64,000 bases of DNA. Origin: Impatiens glandulifera. Its lineage: Eukaryota; Streptophyta; Magnoliopsida; Ericales; Balsaminaceae. The notes below the pieces were generated by a model, which saw only the letters and a list, made by a program, of their open reading frames with translations, was not told where the DNA came from and did not search any database. The stretch is taken from the NCBI RefSeq assembly GCF_907164915.1, contig NC_061868.1, positions 42,423,774-42,487,773 on the forward strand, given 5' to 3'. Made by a program: the position numbers and the translations under genes. Positions within the stretch are counted from its first letter, which is position 1. Each line of letters opens with the position of its first letter. This document shows, piece after piece, positions 1 through 13,167 of this stretch.

Positions 1-492
1 TAAAAAATGAAAACTATTCAATTTGAATAATTTAAAATAATTAATTTTTTCTTTTCATTTTTGAATTGATGTAATGAGAAGGGGAGACAGGTTAGAATTT
101 CTCTTGTTCGTCAGACCTTTAAAGATATTTGTTTTCAAAATATTTATCTTTCTATATCTTCCTAAGTATGAAAGTATTTCTATATTTCTTAGACGATTGT
201 CTCGTTTTTGGTATATTTCTTTTCAGTATTTTAAGGTTATTTGGGTGAAATACGTTAGAGGCGTAAATATATAATGAATATATATTTTTAACAGAAATAG
301 AGAATATTTGAGTCAATGATTTGAATGAAGTGCTTTATAAGGCAATATAGAATGGTAGTCGATTATTATTATTTTAATCGGGCCTGAGTGGACCTTAGAT
401 CATCAAGGTGTTTACTACCATGATTACTTATATGGATAGGACTTTATTGCTCGTCGTAGGAAACTTGGGCATGACTCAAGCTGCAGTATCTG
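1..492. other. Upstream flank of the UGT gene
   Basis: AT-rich sequence with no recognisable coding region. It should hold the promoter and 5' UTR of the glycosyltransferase that starts at 493. Short open frames at 74-274 and 408-677 have no family resemblance and no splice logic. The frame of the first UGT exon is closed by a stop at 472-474, so a start upstream would need another exon, which I do not see. Confidence 0.5.
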
Positions 493-3400
493 ATGGAACT
501 GGAGAATGGAATTATCCGATCAAAGCCCCTGGCTGTGTTTATGGCCTTCGGCACCAAAGGGGATGTTTATCCCCTAGCTGTGAGTACTCATTTATTATAT
601 GCATACATACATCTCTTCACAACCATTTATGCACCAGTATTTGTATCTCATTCTTCAGACGTAGTACAGTTTTGTGAAAATCATGATTCTTAAGTCTTAA
701 CAGACCCTAATGAACTCAGTAGCGAGTGGCATAAATCTTAGTAATCTTGGAAATGTTATTCAACTTTCAGGCTATTGCTGCAGCTTTTGCTTCTGATCAG
801 AAGCAGTATAATGTAATTCTAATTACTCATTCCGAACACAAGGTGCGATCTGAAAATCCCTTTTCATTATAGTTACCTGCAAAAGATGCGACTATTGCTG
901 ATTGATTAAGGAGACTATTGCTGATTGATTAAGGAAAACGAATATTGTTCATAGAGGAAAAGAATCTAGGAATATCTATCTGTTGGACTAATTCCTTGAT
1001 GTATATTTTTTTAAGAGAAGAAAGTTAGAAGGTGATTTTCTTTTCCAAGAATGTGGATGGGAATTTTATGTATTCCCAACAAATGCTCATGTATATTATC
1101 TAGGTAGTTGTTTATCATTAGTTGTCTTCTAATTTTGTCTATAAATAATAGTCTCCTTTGTATTAGTTGTATCATTCCAATATATGAAAAACATCTTATC
1201 TTCAAATTTCTATCATAGGCAAGCTAAAAAAGCTAGTTAAATGAAAAAATAACTTCCTGAATAAACATAAATGAGTTTTTTGTTAGGAAGACACTCCCAA
1301 TCACTTTAAGTAAATGACTCTTGGAAAAGGCAAATGTGACTTTGGATTTGGCCCAGGTTGATATTTTCACACTCCCATTCACACAGTAAATTCCTGTGTA
1401 TACAAGGAGACCTGAAAGATCTTGATTCCACTCAAAATGAATGGCTTTGAGGACACTTATAGATCAAAGGGTCGATGTTGAGAATCCTGCATAGGGTCAG
1501 CATATTGATGAACACTAAATTGATATAGTCATTGTTTTGTAGAGGAACGATGTATGAGTTTATACAGAGGTGATGCCAAAAATTTTAAATGTCTGATACT
1601 TCGGCTCAAGTCTTAAAGGGCTATGAATTTTTTAGGGTTAGGTCAATTTGAGATACCCTACCTTCAAATGAGATAACTCAGATGATATATGTCTCAAAGG
1701 GTCCTTTGTTGGCTGGCTCGCTTTCTTCTTGAAGAATTTGAAATATATATTTTACGGACATATTTTAACTAAAAAGAAAAGATAAACCCTGAAATACAAA
1801 CAACACCTAAGGCCCAAAATGCAAGCAACAACCTTTGTTGTAGTGCCGCAGGAGAGAAGCAAGCAAATGATGAAGGCGTTACTAGTGGAGGAGACAAACA
1901 ATGTCCTGTTTGGCTTGATTTTCCTTCTACTGCAGAGGAAAAACGTCTTGTCAAAGGAGATGGAAAGCTTGGGAGCATTCCAAATCCAAAGTCACCTTGC
2001 CTTTCTAAGTCATTTACTCCAAGTGATTGGGAGTTGTTTGTCTTCCTAACAAAACATTCATTTATACTTATCTATGAAGTTGTCTTTCATTTAACTAGCT
2101 TCTTTTATATTTCCTATAAATTGTAACCTTCTTGTAATAGTTTAACAATCCAAGTATATACAAGGAAATTTCATTCTCTTTAAAATTCTACATGTCTTCC
2201 GCTGGCTCTGCCAATGGAGAATATCTTCATTTTTTCTTGTTCAACTGTTTTTATCCCTATTTGATTCCTCCAAAATGAGCCTTAACCCACATCTAGGTCA
2301 TTATTTTCACACTTAACAATCTAGACACCTCTAATAAAAAGGATGGTAGAGTGACGGATTGTTATAGAACCATCTCAGGCCTCACTGTCTGGAAGATTAC
2401 TTTCTTTCGCTTCTGCCTCCTTCCATGAGGAGGAGGGTAGACTTGCCAGTCTTGTGGAGACTCTTTCTCAAGTCTCTTACATCCTGATACAAATACATTT
2501 TCAATTTTTTGGGTCCCCTAATTTCAAGACTATCATCATTAGAAGGAAGTGTGGAAAGCTGAAATCCCTTCTAGGATCCCCTTCTATAGCCGGGAAGCAA
2601 TTCATATCGGCGTTTTGACAACCATGAAGCTTAAGAGAAAGAGATTTCACTTGGCTAGTGGGGGTGCAGTCTTTGCATAAAAGGTGAAGAGGTCATCAAC
2701 TACATCCCACTACATTGTGACCTGGTTTGGGACATGTGGGACCTGGTTAGGGACATGTGGGACCTGGTTAGGGACATGTGGGCTCTCCTGCAGAATATTC
2801 TTAATTTCCATTAGGTCATGCTGCACAAAGTTTCAGATTGGGAACAATGGATTGCCTGGGGATCAGGGATAAGTATTATTACTGAAAATCAATTTCCCTC
2901 ATCATGTGTTAAACGATTTAGAAAGAAATGAACAAAAGAACATCCTAAAGGAAAAGCTACGGCTATGGAAGAATCAAATGCTTCATGTTCCACACGATTA
3001 CATCAATAAAGAAAATAATGGCTTGCACGATGATAATTTTTTATCTTATTGGCATCTAACTTTTTCTTGCTTTGTTTTTGCTTTTGCATTTGATTCTCCC
3101 CACCACACATGTAGCGTTCTTGTTTTTAATGAAAGTTGACCACCTTTAACAAACAAAAAAAATCTTCAGAAAGATCTTCTAATCTCCTTTTACCAGTTTT
3201 TCATCTCCATGAATTTGATTGAATTTCTTTCTTTCAGCAGAAATCCTTTATAACCTCCATCATCCGTCTTAACCATTGGGAATCTACATATGGCACACCG
3301 CACACTTAATGCACTAAAATTTTCCTCTTTGTTTACAGTTTAATATCTTATAATCTGAGTAAAGATTAAGTGCTGATTGAATTAGTGTCTTGAACTTATT

Positions 3401-6400
3401 TATATTGCAGAATCTATGTGCTCATTTGGATGCAGAAAAAGTGAAATACATTTCTGTTTCATCGCCTCCTGTTGTTTCTCCTTATGAAGATACTTACCAA
3501 GGTCTCATTTTCTGACATCTACCTGCTAATGCTTGCTACCACTAGTTCTATCTAATACTGACATTATCTTTATCTAGGCCAATAAAATGGTTTTAAGATG
3601 CATTGCTTTTCTTCTCTCAGGAACTGTGAAACCATTATTTTCTGAAGAGAAGAGGATAATAACGAATGAACACAGGCGACAAATCATAGCTTCTATAGAA
3701 ATGATATTTGGAGATGGCCCAAGCTTGGAGGGTGATTTCTTGATGATAAATTTGTTTGCACTGGTATAACATCATATTCACAATACATGTCCGATTTTAC
3801 CACGTTCCATTGTTTTCACTAATTGGCTTCATATATGACATGTAAGGTGATATAATTACTGTTGTATGTAAGTGTCAATAGTCAAAATAGACAGTAACTA
3901 GACATGTTTATTTCCCCGAATATTTCAATGACCGTCGATTGTAGACTTTAATGTTGAACTTTTAGTACCGTCTTGTTTCTTTTTAGAAAGCTGTAACTAT
4001 TGAAACAATACTTCTATCTGACTTCTTGCCAAATCTTCTTTTCCAGGAAGGTTGGAGCATTGCTGAAGTTTATCGCATACCTTGCATCATTTCTTCTCCA
4101 TATGTTATTCCTTATAGGTACCGATGCCCATATTAACTTCTCATGTTTGATTCTCTCATCCCGCAACCAATATTTTGGTACTTCTTGTGTAATGGGTAGA
4201 CCAAATTGCAGTTTTGTTTCTGCTGCGAGAAACCCTTCTTCCCCAATTGAGTGTTGACACACATGGATGTGGCCATTAGTGTTCATATTAAATAATCGAG
4301 GGCAGGTTTATTGGTAATTCAACTACAGGAGAAATCTTTCATATGGCTGGATTCATGAAGTTATTAGTTATTTTTAATTAAGTATGTTACCACTTACCTG
4401 GTACATGTAGATTATTTCTTACATGTTCCTTTTGGTTAGATCTATTGTTGTTCATTGCTGCATCTCCGAAACAAATACATTGCAATTGCTTAAAATTTTG
4501 GAACTTTAAACTTGCTTTAAGTGATCTGAGATTTGCATTTCTTCAAATGTGAATCTGGAGAGAATGCAATATCCAAAATAGATATATTGTTAAGAGTGGA
4601 TAGTTTCAATATATTCTGTCATAATCAAATAAATGTGGAGTTTTCTCTCTGCCTCATGCCTCAAACGATACTTTGGAGAAGATCTCGTGGTCTTCTGCTT
4701 CATCAATTCTTCTAATTGTAATGTCAAATTTCCCTGCTATTGTCGCAGTGCCCCTTCTTCATTTGAGCAACGGTTCAGGAAAGAACTTCCTCTTCTATAT
4801 CAGTTTCTTCAAGAGGCTCCAAGTAACAAGGTGAGTCTTTTACAGTATGGTCAAAGACATAAAATTGGACTTGAACTTCTGCCAGATATCCAATAGATTC
4901 CTGATCTTTTTCATTGTATGCTTGGATATTTCAAATTGTGACAATTGAATGGTTTTGGTTATATACACTCCATCACCTGATCCAGATCTAAACCAAAATA
5001 TAAATTTATATGAGGTAAATTTAGCAGAAAGCCTAGTTCAAAATTTCGAATATGAGGTGTAAGTTTAAGGGCTTCATGAATACACATCCAACTTTAGGAA
5101 ATTTTGGATGTTCTGGAGTAGTCACCTATTGAATATTTGGCACAAGTTCAGGGCCAATTTTTTTTGGCTGAACCAAACAATTTTCTAATTTGATTTTGTG
5201 AGTACAACAAGGTTTCTTAATTTTCTACTTGTATTCCATTCTTCCACATGATTTTCTAGGGTCTATATCTTCCTTTTTACTTTATGTCTTACACTAAAAC
5301 ACCTGTTTACATAGTGCCTTACATTAAATTCAATGTAGGTAGGATGGAAAGATGTCATCCATTGGATGTGGCCTCTCTTTACTGAACATTGGGGCTTATG
5401 GAGAAGCACTGAGCTGAATCTGAGTCCTTGGCCGTTCACGGTGTGGTTGTAGTTCTTTACTGGCCATTTCCATCTCATCTACTGGTTTCATATGGTCTAT
5501 AAATAAAATTATTCATATCATTTCCACATATTTGAACATGGATAGATATATGTCTTTCACTTTTACCAGGACCCAGTTACAGGCCTCCCAACATGGCATG
5601 ACAGATATCAGTCTCCCCTGTTACTGTAAGTATCTCTTGTACAGACAATATGCTGTCAATATTGAATTTTGGAAGCAAAAAATGATGAGGTTGATTCACA
5701 AGAAGTCAAACAATAGCAATATATGCATGTAGAATTAGACGTAACTAACTAAACTGTAATATGGGTTGTTTGGGTTTAGACATGCACTTTCTTTGATAGC
5801 TTCATAAATAGGCTAAGGGGTAAAGAAGGCAAAGATGGTGTCTTAGAAGAAGTGAACAATTGTACTATCTTAAGGGATTCATCTCCTAAACGGGTTGAAG
5901 TGGATGTAGGACTATTTTGGTATGAACCACTATAACTCTTGGTGTCTTGGGTGTATGTTTGTGGGAATATCTCTTCTTTGATGATTACAATACTGCAAAT
6001 TGGTATCAGAGCCTAGTTATAAATAACTGAAACATTTGTTCTTGTGCAATCAAGAAAATCACACGGCTTCTACCAAGTTTGATGTGGAAAAATTATCATT
6101 AAAGAATGATGTAGAAGATTGAGCTTTTGAGAGTGAAAGTATGATAATATTATTGAATGATATGAACTTTTGATCACATGAGTAATGTGTGGCATATAGA
6201 GTATATTGAGTGCACTAAAAGTAAAGCAATGACAACAAACAATACGTTGAGTATAAATCGAGTAATGTGTTGAGTGCAAGTAAGGTGCACCAATTCCAAG
6301 GAAGAGAGAGATAATACTACACTACCCCTCAAGTTGGGTAATAGATATTGAGAGGGCCCAACTTGCCACATAGTTTTTCAAAATTTGAATTGGCCTGAAC

Positions 6401-9400
6401 TTTGGGAGTTTGTGAGCCACCTGATTGCGTGACGTGGAGGGTGAAATAAACCCTTTATTGACGTTCTCGGCAATGAATTGACGATCTATTTCAATGTGTT
6501 TGGTTCATTTTGTTATTTCAATGTTAACTTTTTATTGAAATCGAGAGTGGTATGCAAGAAACGTTCCTAAACAATTTGCAGAAAAAAAGAGGGAGAAGAA
6601 AGAGAAAACCAAAAAAACAATAAAGGTAGATTCCGATAAGGTCAAATAGTCCCATCCAGTGCACATCTCTTTTTTCTTGATTGATGCGAAAGTTTGAAGA
6701 ATAAAACATTTAATCCTACGGCCCCGTACTCTTTCCTTGAAAAATTCTCCTATTTCGTTCTTTCCATAATATCTGCCATATAATAAGTGGGATGCACTTC
6801 TATTCATTGTTAATAACTCCTCTTAAGCATCTCGGGATCCATTGTTTTCAAAAGTCCCTAATGTTAGTATTAGGAGGCCATGCATGATTAATAACCTTCT
6901 AAAGAAGGGCCTAAATGGAGGAGGCCATGGGACAATGAAGGAGAATATGATTAGCCGTTTCTTCGGCTTGAAGACAGAGACTTCATCGGTTAGCAAGGGA
7001 AATTCATTTTCTTTTAAGCTTGTCGAGAGTAAGTATACCACTGTGAATAACCTCCCATGCAAAAAAAATTAAAATTCCAGTGAATTTTTGGCTTCCAAAG
7101 CTCCTTCCAAGGATAGTGCTCATCAACTCCCCGGGGATAGAGGCGTTATAAATGTAACTCGACTGGAATTTAGGGGATTCCTTCAAGGCAAAACTGTCAT
7201 TGGACTCCGTAGAGATTGTGGTATCGGTAAGGAGCGACATAAGCATTGGCAACTTTGTTGAGCAATGGAGAGTTTGTGGTTGATAATGGGTGACCAAACG
7301 ATCTTCCCACCGATGAACCTCAAAAATTGTGGCCACCTTCTTGTTAGAAGCTTTATAGAAATCGGGAAAAACAACAGAAAGGGTGTCGTCAGGATGCCAC
7401 GGGTCAGTCCAGAAGAGAATCATTTTGCCGTTTTCAACATAAAAGTAAATAAGGGGATGGAGGGATCCCCAAAGTTTTGCAGTGTGACCCCTAATGCTAC
7501 AACCACAGTTAGATGGATCCATTCGAAATCCCTAATACTGTAATTGGATGAAATTGCTTTAGCCCATAAATGTTATCATCGTTATGGTAATTCCACCACC
7601 ACTTATAAAGGAGTGAGTGGTTAAAGGATCTAAGGTCCTTGATTCTGAGTCTTCCCTCATGCTTACATAACTTAGTATGGTTCCAATTAACCAAGTGGGA
7701 GACGCGACACGTGAAGATTTAGAATTACTCTAAAGGAAATTACTCATAATTGTCTTCATTTTATTTGCCGCGGCCGCCGGGATGGGGAGAATAGACATCA
7801 CATAGGTTGGGATAGCCGAAAGAGTACTCTTGATAAGGGTGAGCCTCTCGCTTTTGATAAGAGCTTACTCTTCCAAAGGGATAACTTTTGTTCCATCTTC
7901 TCAATAATGGGGCTCTAAGTTTCCATACTTATAATCTTTGCGCCAAGGGGAAAGCCAAGGTAATTAGATGGCAGGGATCCGATTTGAAGCCCAATGTATC
8001 TTTTTGCTAAGAGGAAGCCCGAGGTAATAAGAAGGTTGAGTGTGTTTTGCAAATTGACAAGTGTTACAAAGAATCAGTATTACAAAGAATCTGATTCTTC
8101 ATCATGATAGAACCAAACACATTTGTTTGAAAAAGGTTGAATAACATGAAACATTCTCTATAGGTGGGCTAGGTTGCAAGACGTAGAGTCCCGAACACAA
8201 CTTTGCATTTTCAATCGCTCTCCCTGTTCCCGTATCATGAAATTCACAACCATTTGGATAGAATTTGGTAAGATATTTTATATCCCGATAAATATTTCTA
8301 ATTGACAATAGATTGGAATCAACATTTTGGAACATAGAGACCATTTTTTAAACAAATTTTAGTTACGCAAGCCGATTGTGGTTCCTAGAACTCTGGCAGA
8401 TGCGCCATTAGCCACGCTAACGGTGGACAAATGATTTTGTATATGCAAAATCATGTAGCAGAGATAGGTTTCCCATCATGTGCTCTGATGCCCCTGAATC
8501 GACAATACATTTTTAGAGTTAGATGTACCTAAGTGAGCGTTAAACGCCTTAGGGCATTTGGAGTTGATTGTGCCGCCGAAGGGAGTCGCGGAAGCGGGGC
8601 TTTTACCGGTATTTTTAGACGCGCATTGCAGCAGTCTGAGATTAGCGACATAAAGTTGTCGTAGCGCTTCCAACTGGACATTGGACGAGACATGCTGTCA
8701 GCCGAAAGTGAAGATGGTTGCAGCGACAGTCGCTGCTCGAGCAGCGACGGAAAAGGAAGGGGAAGAGCATTGGGCAGCTATTAGAGAGAAAACTGTAATA
8801 TGGTTTTTTGGGTTAGACATGCACTTTCTTTGTTAATAGTATAAATAGGCTATAAGGTATAGGGTAGGCAAAGGTGCTGTCTCAGAAGAAGTGAATACTT
8901 GTAACTCATCAAACTATCTTAAGGAATTGATCTCCTAAACGGTCTAACTGAATGTAGGATTATTTTGGTGAACCACTATAACTCTTAGTGTCTTGTTTGA
9001 ATGTTTGTGGAAATATCTCTTCTTTTGAGAATTACAATACTATACAGCATAGTTTGTATTTTAATAAGCAGCATGGCATAAAAAATGAACTTTTTATCTA
9101 TTTTGGAGCTATTAGTATCTCCATGCATATCACTTTTTGTCTTTGTGTCAGAACCACGACGTAGAACACCCGAACGGGGAGTACCAAGTTAAAATATTTT
9201 CTAATTTTGGTACTTTGTGGTGACAGGTATGGTTTTAGCAAAGAAATTGTTGAATGTCCAGGTATGTTGATATTTAGCTGGTTCCACTTTTCTCATTTTT
9301 GGGTCTCCATTGTGAAGTGATCATATTTGGAGGATATCTTGAGTATATGTGAGAGGTTGATGAGAGATGAATCGTAAAATTTTGTCTCATATGAGAGTAA

Positions 9401-12400
9401 AATTATGTGCTAATCTGTTGTAAGTTACATGAATAAATTATGTGTCAAAAAGACCTGAAATAGTTCCATTTAGAACATGACTCGAAAATTGTAGTGGATT
9501 TCTTTTCACTTTGATAATGTTAGTGTCCTCATAAGTTATGAACAAATTAATTGGAGTAGAGACTCATATATATGTTTGGAGTTTAGTGTTTGCACATTAT
9601 TTGAGGGAGAGTTGATCTATTCTCTACTCATATCAATTAATCCATTAGTGGAATTTTGTATGGGTTTCATACATACCCTTGCAGATCAAGTTTAGGATGA
9701 ACTCGAGTCCTGATATGAACTGCAATGTGCTTTAATTGACTTCTTGTGCACATTATCTCTTCTTAATTATTAATTTTATTATTATTGAAACTTGTGCTTA
9801 ATTTACTATGCTGTTATATAGAATGGGTTAAGATTAATTCTTACATGTTGACATGTGATGCATTGAGTTTACTTTAACTAGGTTACTGGCCTTCAAATAT
9901 CCGAGTTTGCGGTTCTTGGTTTGTTCCGGATGGCTGGCTGTTTTCATGCAGCAAGTGTGCAGAAATTTCAGCTTTGGATACTTTTGGAAATATAAATACT
10001 ACAGACAAGACGTGTCTTGCTCATGCTGAATTGCTGAACTTTGTAAAGACCCCATTGCATCCGCCAGTGTTTATAGGCCTTAGTTCTGCTGGAAGGCAAG
10101 TTTTTCATGTTTGATTTCCTGATATAAATATTTTGTATTCCTGATATATTGGTCCCTGTTTATCACTAAAGTTCTTTCTACACAGGGCAAAAAATTGGGT
10201 TTTTTGGGGGGAAAATATCAGGTGTCGGTTGACCAGAACTGGTTCCACCCGAAACAACGTGTCTCTATATTGCCGGAAAACGATTTAACACATTTTTACC
10301 CGATTTAACATTTTTGATCCGTTTAACATATTTTCATTGTTTTAACATATTTTTGACCCTTTTAACCATATTTTAACGTTCACCTTATTTTTTACACGTT
10401 TAACATGTTTTTGACGTGTTTCATATTTTGATCTATTTCACATATTTTTGACATATTTAATTATTTATTGTATCATAAACTAAATTTAGAGATGCATTAT
10501 AATCATTTCATAAAAAAATAAGTATTTAATTTAAAAGGGTTAAACTAATGACTTGTTTGGAACCTAAAAATGAGATTCTAACTACTAATCAAAAGATATA
10601 CTATGTGCATTAACTATTACGTCGGATTACTAATTTATCCGACCTCGATTTGATAAAAAAAAATATTTATAAAACAATATGATGATAATATTTCAAAAAA
10701 GTTAATGTCTTATTAAAATATTTATAAGAATTCGACTATATAGTTTGCATCCTTTCAGAAACAAATTGGACATGTACGAGTCTTTTATAAAGAAAATGAA
10801 AAGATATTTCTGGGTATCCTACCTGAACCAGACCCGACCTGATCGGTAGAGCATCCCTAGTTTATTTTCAAAAAGACGAGTTTGTTAGAACTAACGGTAG
10901 AACTTGGCAATTGAAGAGACTTCCTTTTTTATGTAATTTTCTGGCTCTATGGAACAAATGTTATTTTTCAGTTAATAAATAAAAATTGACAATTATTTTT
11001 TTGTCATTCTTTATTTTATCTTTCATTTGTTTCTGGAGGATTACAGCCTTCACTTTTAACATATACTTTGTTTATGTAATTTTCATTTGATGAGCATGTT
11101 ACTTCACTTATTTTTCAGTATGGGCTTCTTGAAGAATCCTCTAGCATTTCTTCATGTTCTTGAAACTGTTTTGAAGACATCAAGTTACAGATTCATTCTT
11201 TCCTTGTCCGGATGTGAACTGTTACAATTTGCTATCCAGAATATTTGTAATGGAACAGTTACAGTTTCTGAATCATTATCTATTATGGAAGATGGGATTT
11301 CTCTTTTCGATGGCAGACTCTTTTGTTTTTCCGGGTGAGTAATCTAATTTACCTGGTCCTTAGCATGGAAATAGGAGGAGATGTGATAGTTTTTTTATTT
11401 GCAAGGAAGAGATGGGATAGATGTAGACTATATATGTTATCTTTGCCAACACAATTTTATAATACTTGGTCATAAATATGTTCTTTTATTTCTTATTACC
11501 AACTCCTATGGTTTCTATGCCTCAGTTCTGTGCCATACAAGTGGCTATTTCAAAGATGTGCTGCTGTAGTTCATCATGGTGGAAGGTGAGACAATGTGCC
11601 TATCGGAATCTACATTTGAAACTATGACTTCTGATTCTAGTTTTAATTGTTCGTGTTAGATATGACTCATACACACATAGAATTAGGGTATTTAAATCTT
11701 TGTGACTTATGTATTCCTTGGACCATTATGTCATGGAAATCTATAGATTGGAAATCTCCCCGAGAATGTAGGCATTATTAGTCGAACCTGTGTGATTTCT
11801 AAGTGAAGCTATCTTGAATGTCACCATGTTGTATTCTTAGTTCTAGTCATGAATTTAAAATATGCTTGTCCACCTATTCCGTTGATTTTTACTTTATTCG
11901 AATTGCAGTGGATCTATTGCTGCTGCACTGCAAACTGGGATCCCTCAGGTTCATTTATCTGTTAATTTACCTATATTACACTTGGACTGGGATTCAAGTT
12001 TTAGTTGTGTGTGGAATAGGTGATATGTCCATTTATGCTGGATCAGTTTTACTGGGCAGAGAGGATGTGTTGGCTCGGAGTTGGACCCGAACCTCTGAAA
12101 AGAAACCATCTTATTCCCGAGGAAGATAATGATCTTTCTGTGGAGAATGCTGCAAATGTTCTTCTTAAGGCTATAAATAAAGCATTGTCTCCTCAAACGA
12201 AAAATCGTGCACGGGAGATTGCCCAACAACTGTCTTATGAGGTTTCAGCATTAGAATTTGTCATTTTTGTTAACCTGAGTTAATAAAATGCCTCAAAATT
12301 CAGTTTGATTTCCGTGGATATAAATTTATTTATTTATTTATTTTGAATCGTAGAATGGCGTTCTTGAAGCAGTAAGGATCATCAAAGAAGAAATGAGGCT

Positions 12401-12404
12401 TTAA
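493..12404 (+). CDS. Sterol 3-beta-glucosyltransferase-like UGT (15 exons)
   Basis: A GT1-family glycosyltransferase of the UGT80/sterol-glucosyltransferase type, predicted to move glucose from UDP-glucose to a lipid acceptor; the acceptor is inferred from family only. Exons: 493-579, 771-842, 3411-3501, 3621-3763, 4047-4117, 4749-4830, 5339-5440, 5570-5625, 9227-9261, 9882-10095, 11119-11334, 11526-11585, 11909-11948, 12020-12241, 12354-12404. They join without a stop into about 513 residues. The N-terminal glycine loop (MAFGTKGDVYPLA, residues 17-29) and the C-terminal HHGGSGS donor-binding signature (about residues 406-412), followed by a DQFYWAERM segment, define the family. It resembles the divergent Arabidopsis At5g24750 type more than UGT80A/B (from memory). 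ATG 493 is the first Met in an open frame. Intron 10 has a GC donor and intron 8 (3.6 kb) is full of transposon relics. All motifs look intact. Confidence 0.88.
892..936. repeat. Short tandem duplication in UGT intron 2
   Basis: Two adjacent copies of a unit of about 22 bp containing ttgctgattgattaagga, inside intron 2. No function is suggested. Confidence 0.6.
1030..2205 (+). mobile_element. Possible decayed LTR-retrotransposon in UGT intron 2
   Basis: Two segments, about 1060-1220 and 2040-2205, look like diverged copies of each other. Both share the order tattcccaacaaa-like, gttgtct, tataaat, a cttgtaatag-like block, then aatatatg/aagtatatac. That order resembles the end of a copia LTR (TATA-like box followed by a polyadenylation-like block). 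The DNA between them shows no intact gag or pol. No target-site duplication was found, so the boundaries are approximate. Confidence 0.35.
2719..2783. repeat. 21-bp minisatellite, three copies
   Basis: Three nearly perfect direct copies of the unit gacctggttagggacatgtgg, inside intron 2 of the UGT gene. Confidence 0.85.
6155..8700 (-). mobile_element. Second, antisense copia relic nested in the first
   Basis: Read on the minus strand, about 8700-8102 gives a copia protease-flank/GAG-pre-integrase region (residue patterns such as LLSIRNIYRD, FYPNGCEFHD and GLYVL). About 6500-6391 gives the end of a copia RNase H domain (HIEIDRQFIAENV). A purine-rich CAACTTGAGGGG tract at about 6325-6345 is followed by an LTR-like stretch starting TGTAGTATTATC, running down to about 6155. 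Integrase and reverse transcriptase are missing. A LINE relic sits between the two coding pieces. This is a broken element with no autonomous capacity. Confidence 0.7.
6528..8050 (-). pseudogene. LINE reverse-transcriptase 3' portion (relic)
   Basis: On the minus strand, about 8020-7740 carries the end of a plant LINE reverse transcriptase (NYLGFPLGAK, IEKMEQKLSLWKSKLLS, LTLIKSTLSAIPTYVMS) with frameshifts and a stop. Next comes an open stretch at 7522-7004 with the zinc-binding RVT domain typical of the LINE C-terminus (WTDPWHPDD near the start, FAWEVIHSGILTLD near the end). The 3' tail at about 6720-6528 resembles the fragment at 23100-23420, so both belong to one LINE family. It is dead and nested in copia relics. 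Confidence 0.75.
10270..10460. repeat. Degenerate tandem array in UGT intron 10
   Basis: About eight loose copies of a motif like gtttaacatatttttgac, spaced 20-30 bp apart. The array sits inside the intron that starts with a GC donor. Confidence 0.6.
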
Positions 12405-13167
12405 GATCACTTTTTGAGATCATTAGCTATATAAGGTAAGATCCATATTTGGTTAACTAAGTTTCAATTTTTATTTATATATATATGATTTGGTAAGTTG
12501 AGATTAGGAGAGCATTTTGACATAGAAAAGATTTGTTTTTGAGGTTTATTTATGGTTTCATATTTTTGGTCTTCTTGGAAATTTTTTGTTCTTTTTTTTT
12601 CTTTTCCCACTAAAAATAAAAATAAAAAAATTGTTCAATGGATTTTGGACCCTATGTTGAAAAGTTATCTAGAGTCATTGAACACCGAAAGTGGGTTGTT
12701 GGATAGACTTCAATGTCATTACACCTATATTTTAAAATGTTGTGCCAATAAATGAAACTTATAAAATAAATAAATTAATAAATAAACCCCACTTGTATAA
12801 GAATCTTTATGAATGTTACTGTTTTGAATTGACAGGTTTATATATATAAGTAAATAAGGTGAATTGTTTAATATTGAGAAAGAGGTTGGTTATGTTGTTT
12901 TGTGTAATATGAAATATCAGGGTTTTTTTATTGTAAAATTGATGATAAATTAAAATGAGATCATTTTATTCAAACAAAGTAAAATAGTTTGGTTACTTAA
13001 ATGTTAAATTGAGATATCAACAACCACCAGAATTAGCAGCCATCTTTTACTATAATAAACCTACCAATGTTTTATCTCATAAATCTCTTCCTTTGTGTGT
13101 GTGTGTGTCAGGCTAAAACATTTATTACTTTCCCACATTTTTGTCACATCATGATCCACCATTTTTA

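Larger units (their letters stand above)
5755..9046 (+). mobile_element. Copia LTR element in UGT intron 8, gutted by nested insertions
   Basis: The left LTR at about 5755-5997 starts tgtaatatgg and ends attacaatactgca. The right LTR at about 8794-9046 is a clear diverged copy of it. Directly inside the left LTR, 6001-6012 reads tggtatcagagc, the classic initiator-tRNA-Met primer-binding site, so the outer element runs with the + strand. A short gag-like stretch follows (about 6075-6155, with a TKFDVEKL-like start of the gag N-terminus) and already contains a stop. The rest of its coding region is missing and is occupied by other relics in the opposite orientation. The 3' edge of the right LTR and any target duplication are unclear. 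It lies wholly within the intron, so the host gene is not interrupted. Confidence 0.8.

Noticed and set aside
408..677. 89-residue ORF as the UGT start
   Set aside because: It is in a different frame from the MAFGTKGDVYPLA exon and reads into intron 1.
7004..7522. 172-residue minus-strand ORF as a host gene
   Set aside because: It carries the zinc-binding C-terminal domain of plant LINE polymerases and is flanked by decayed LINE RT, so it is a relic.
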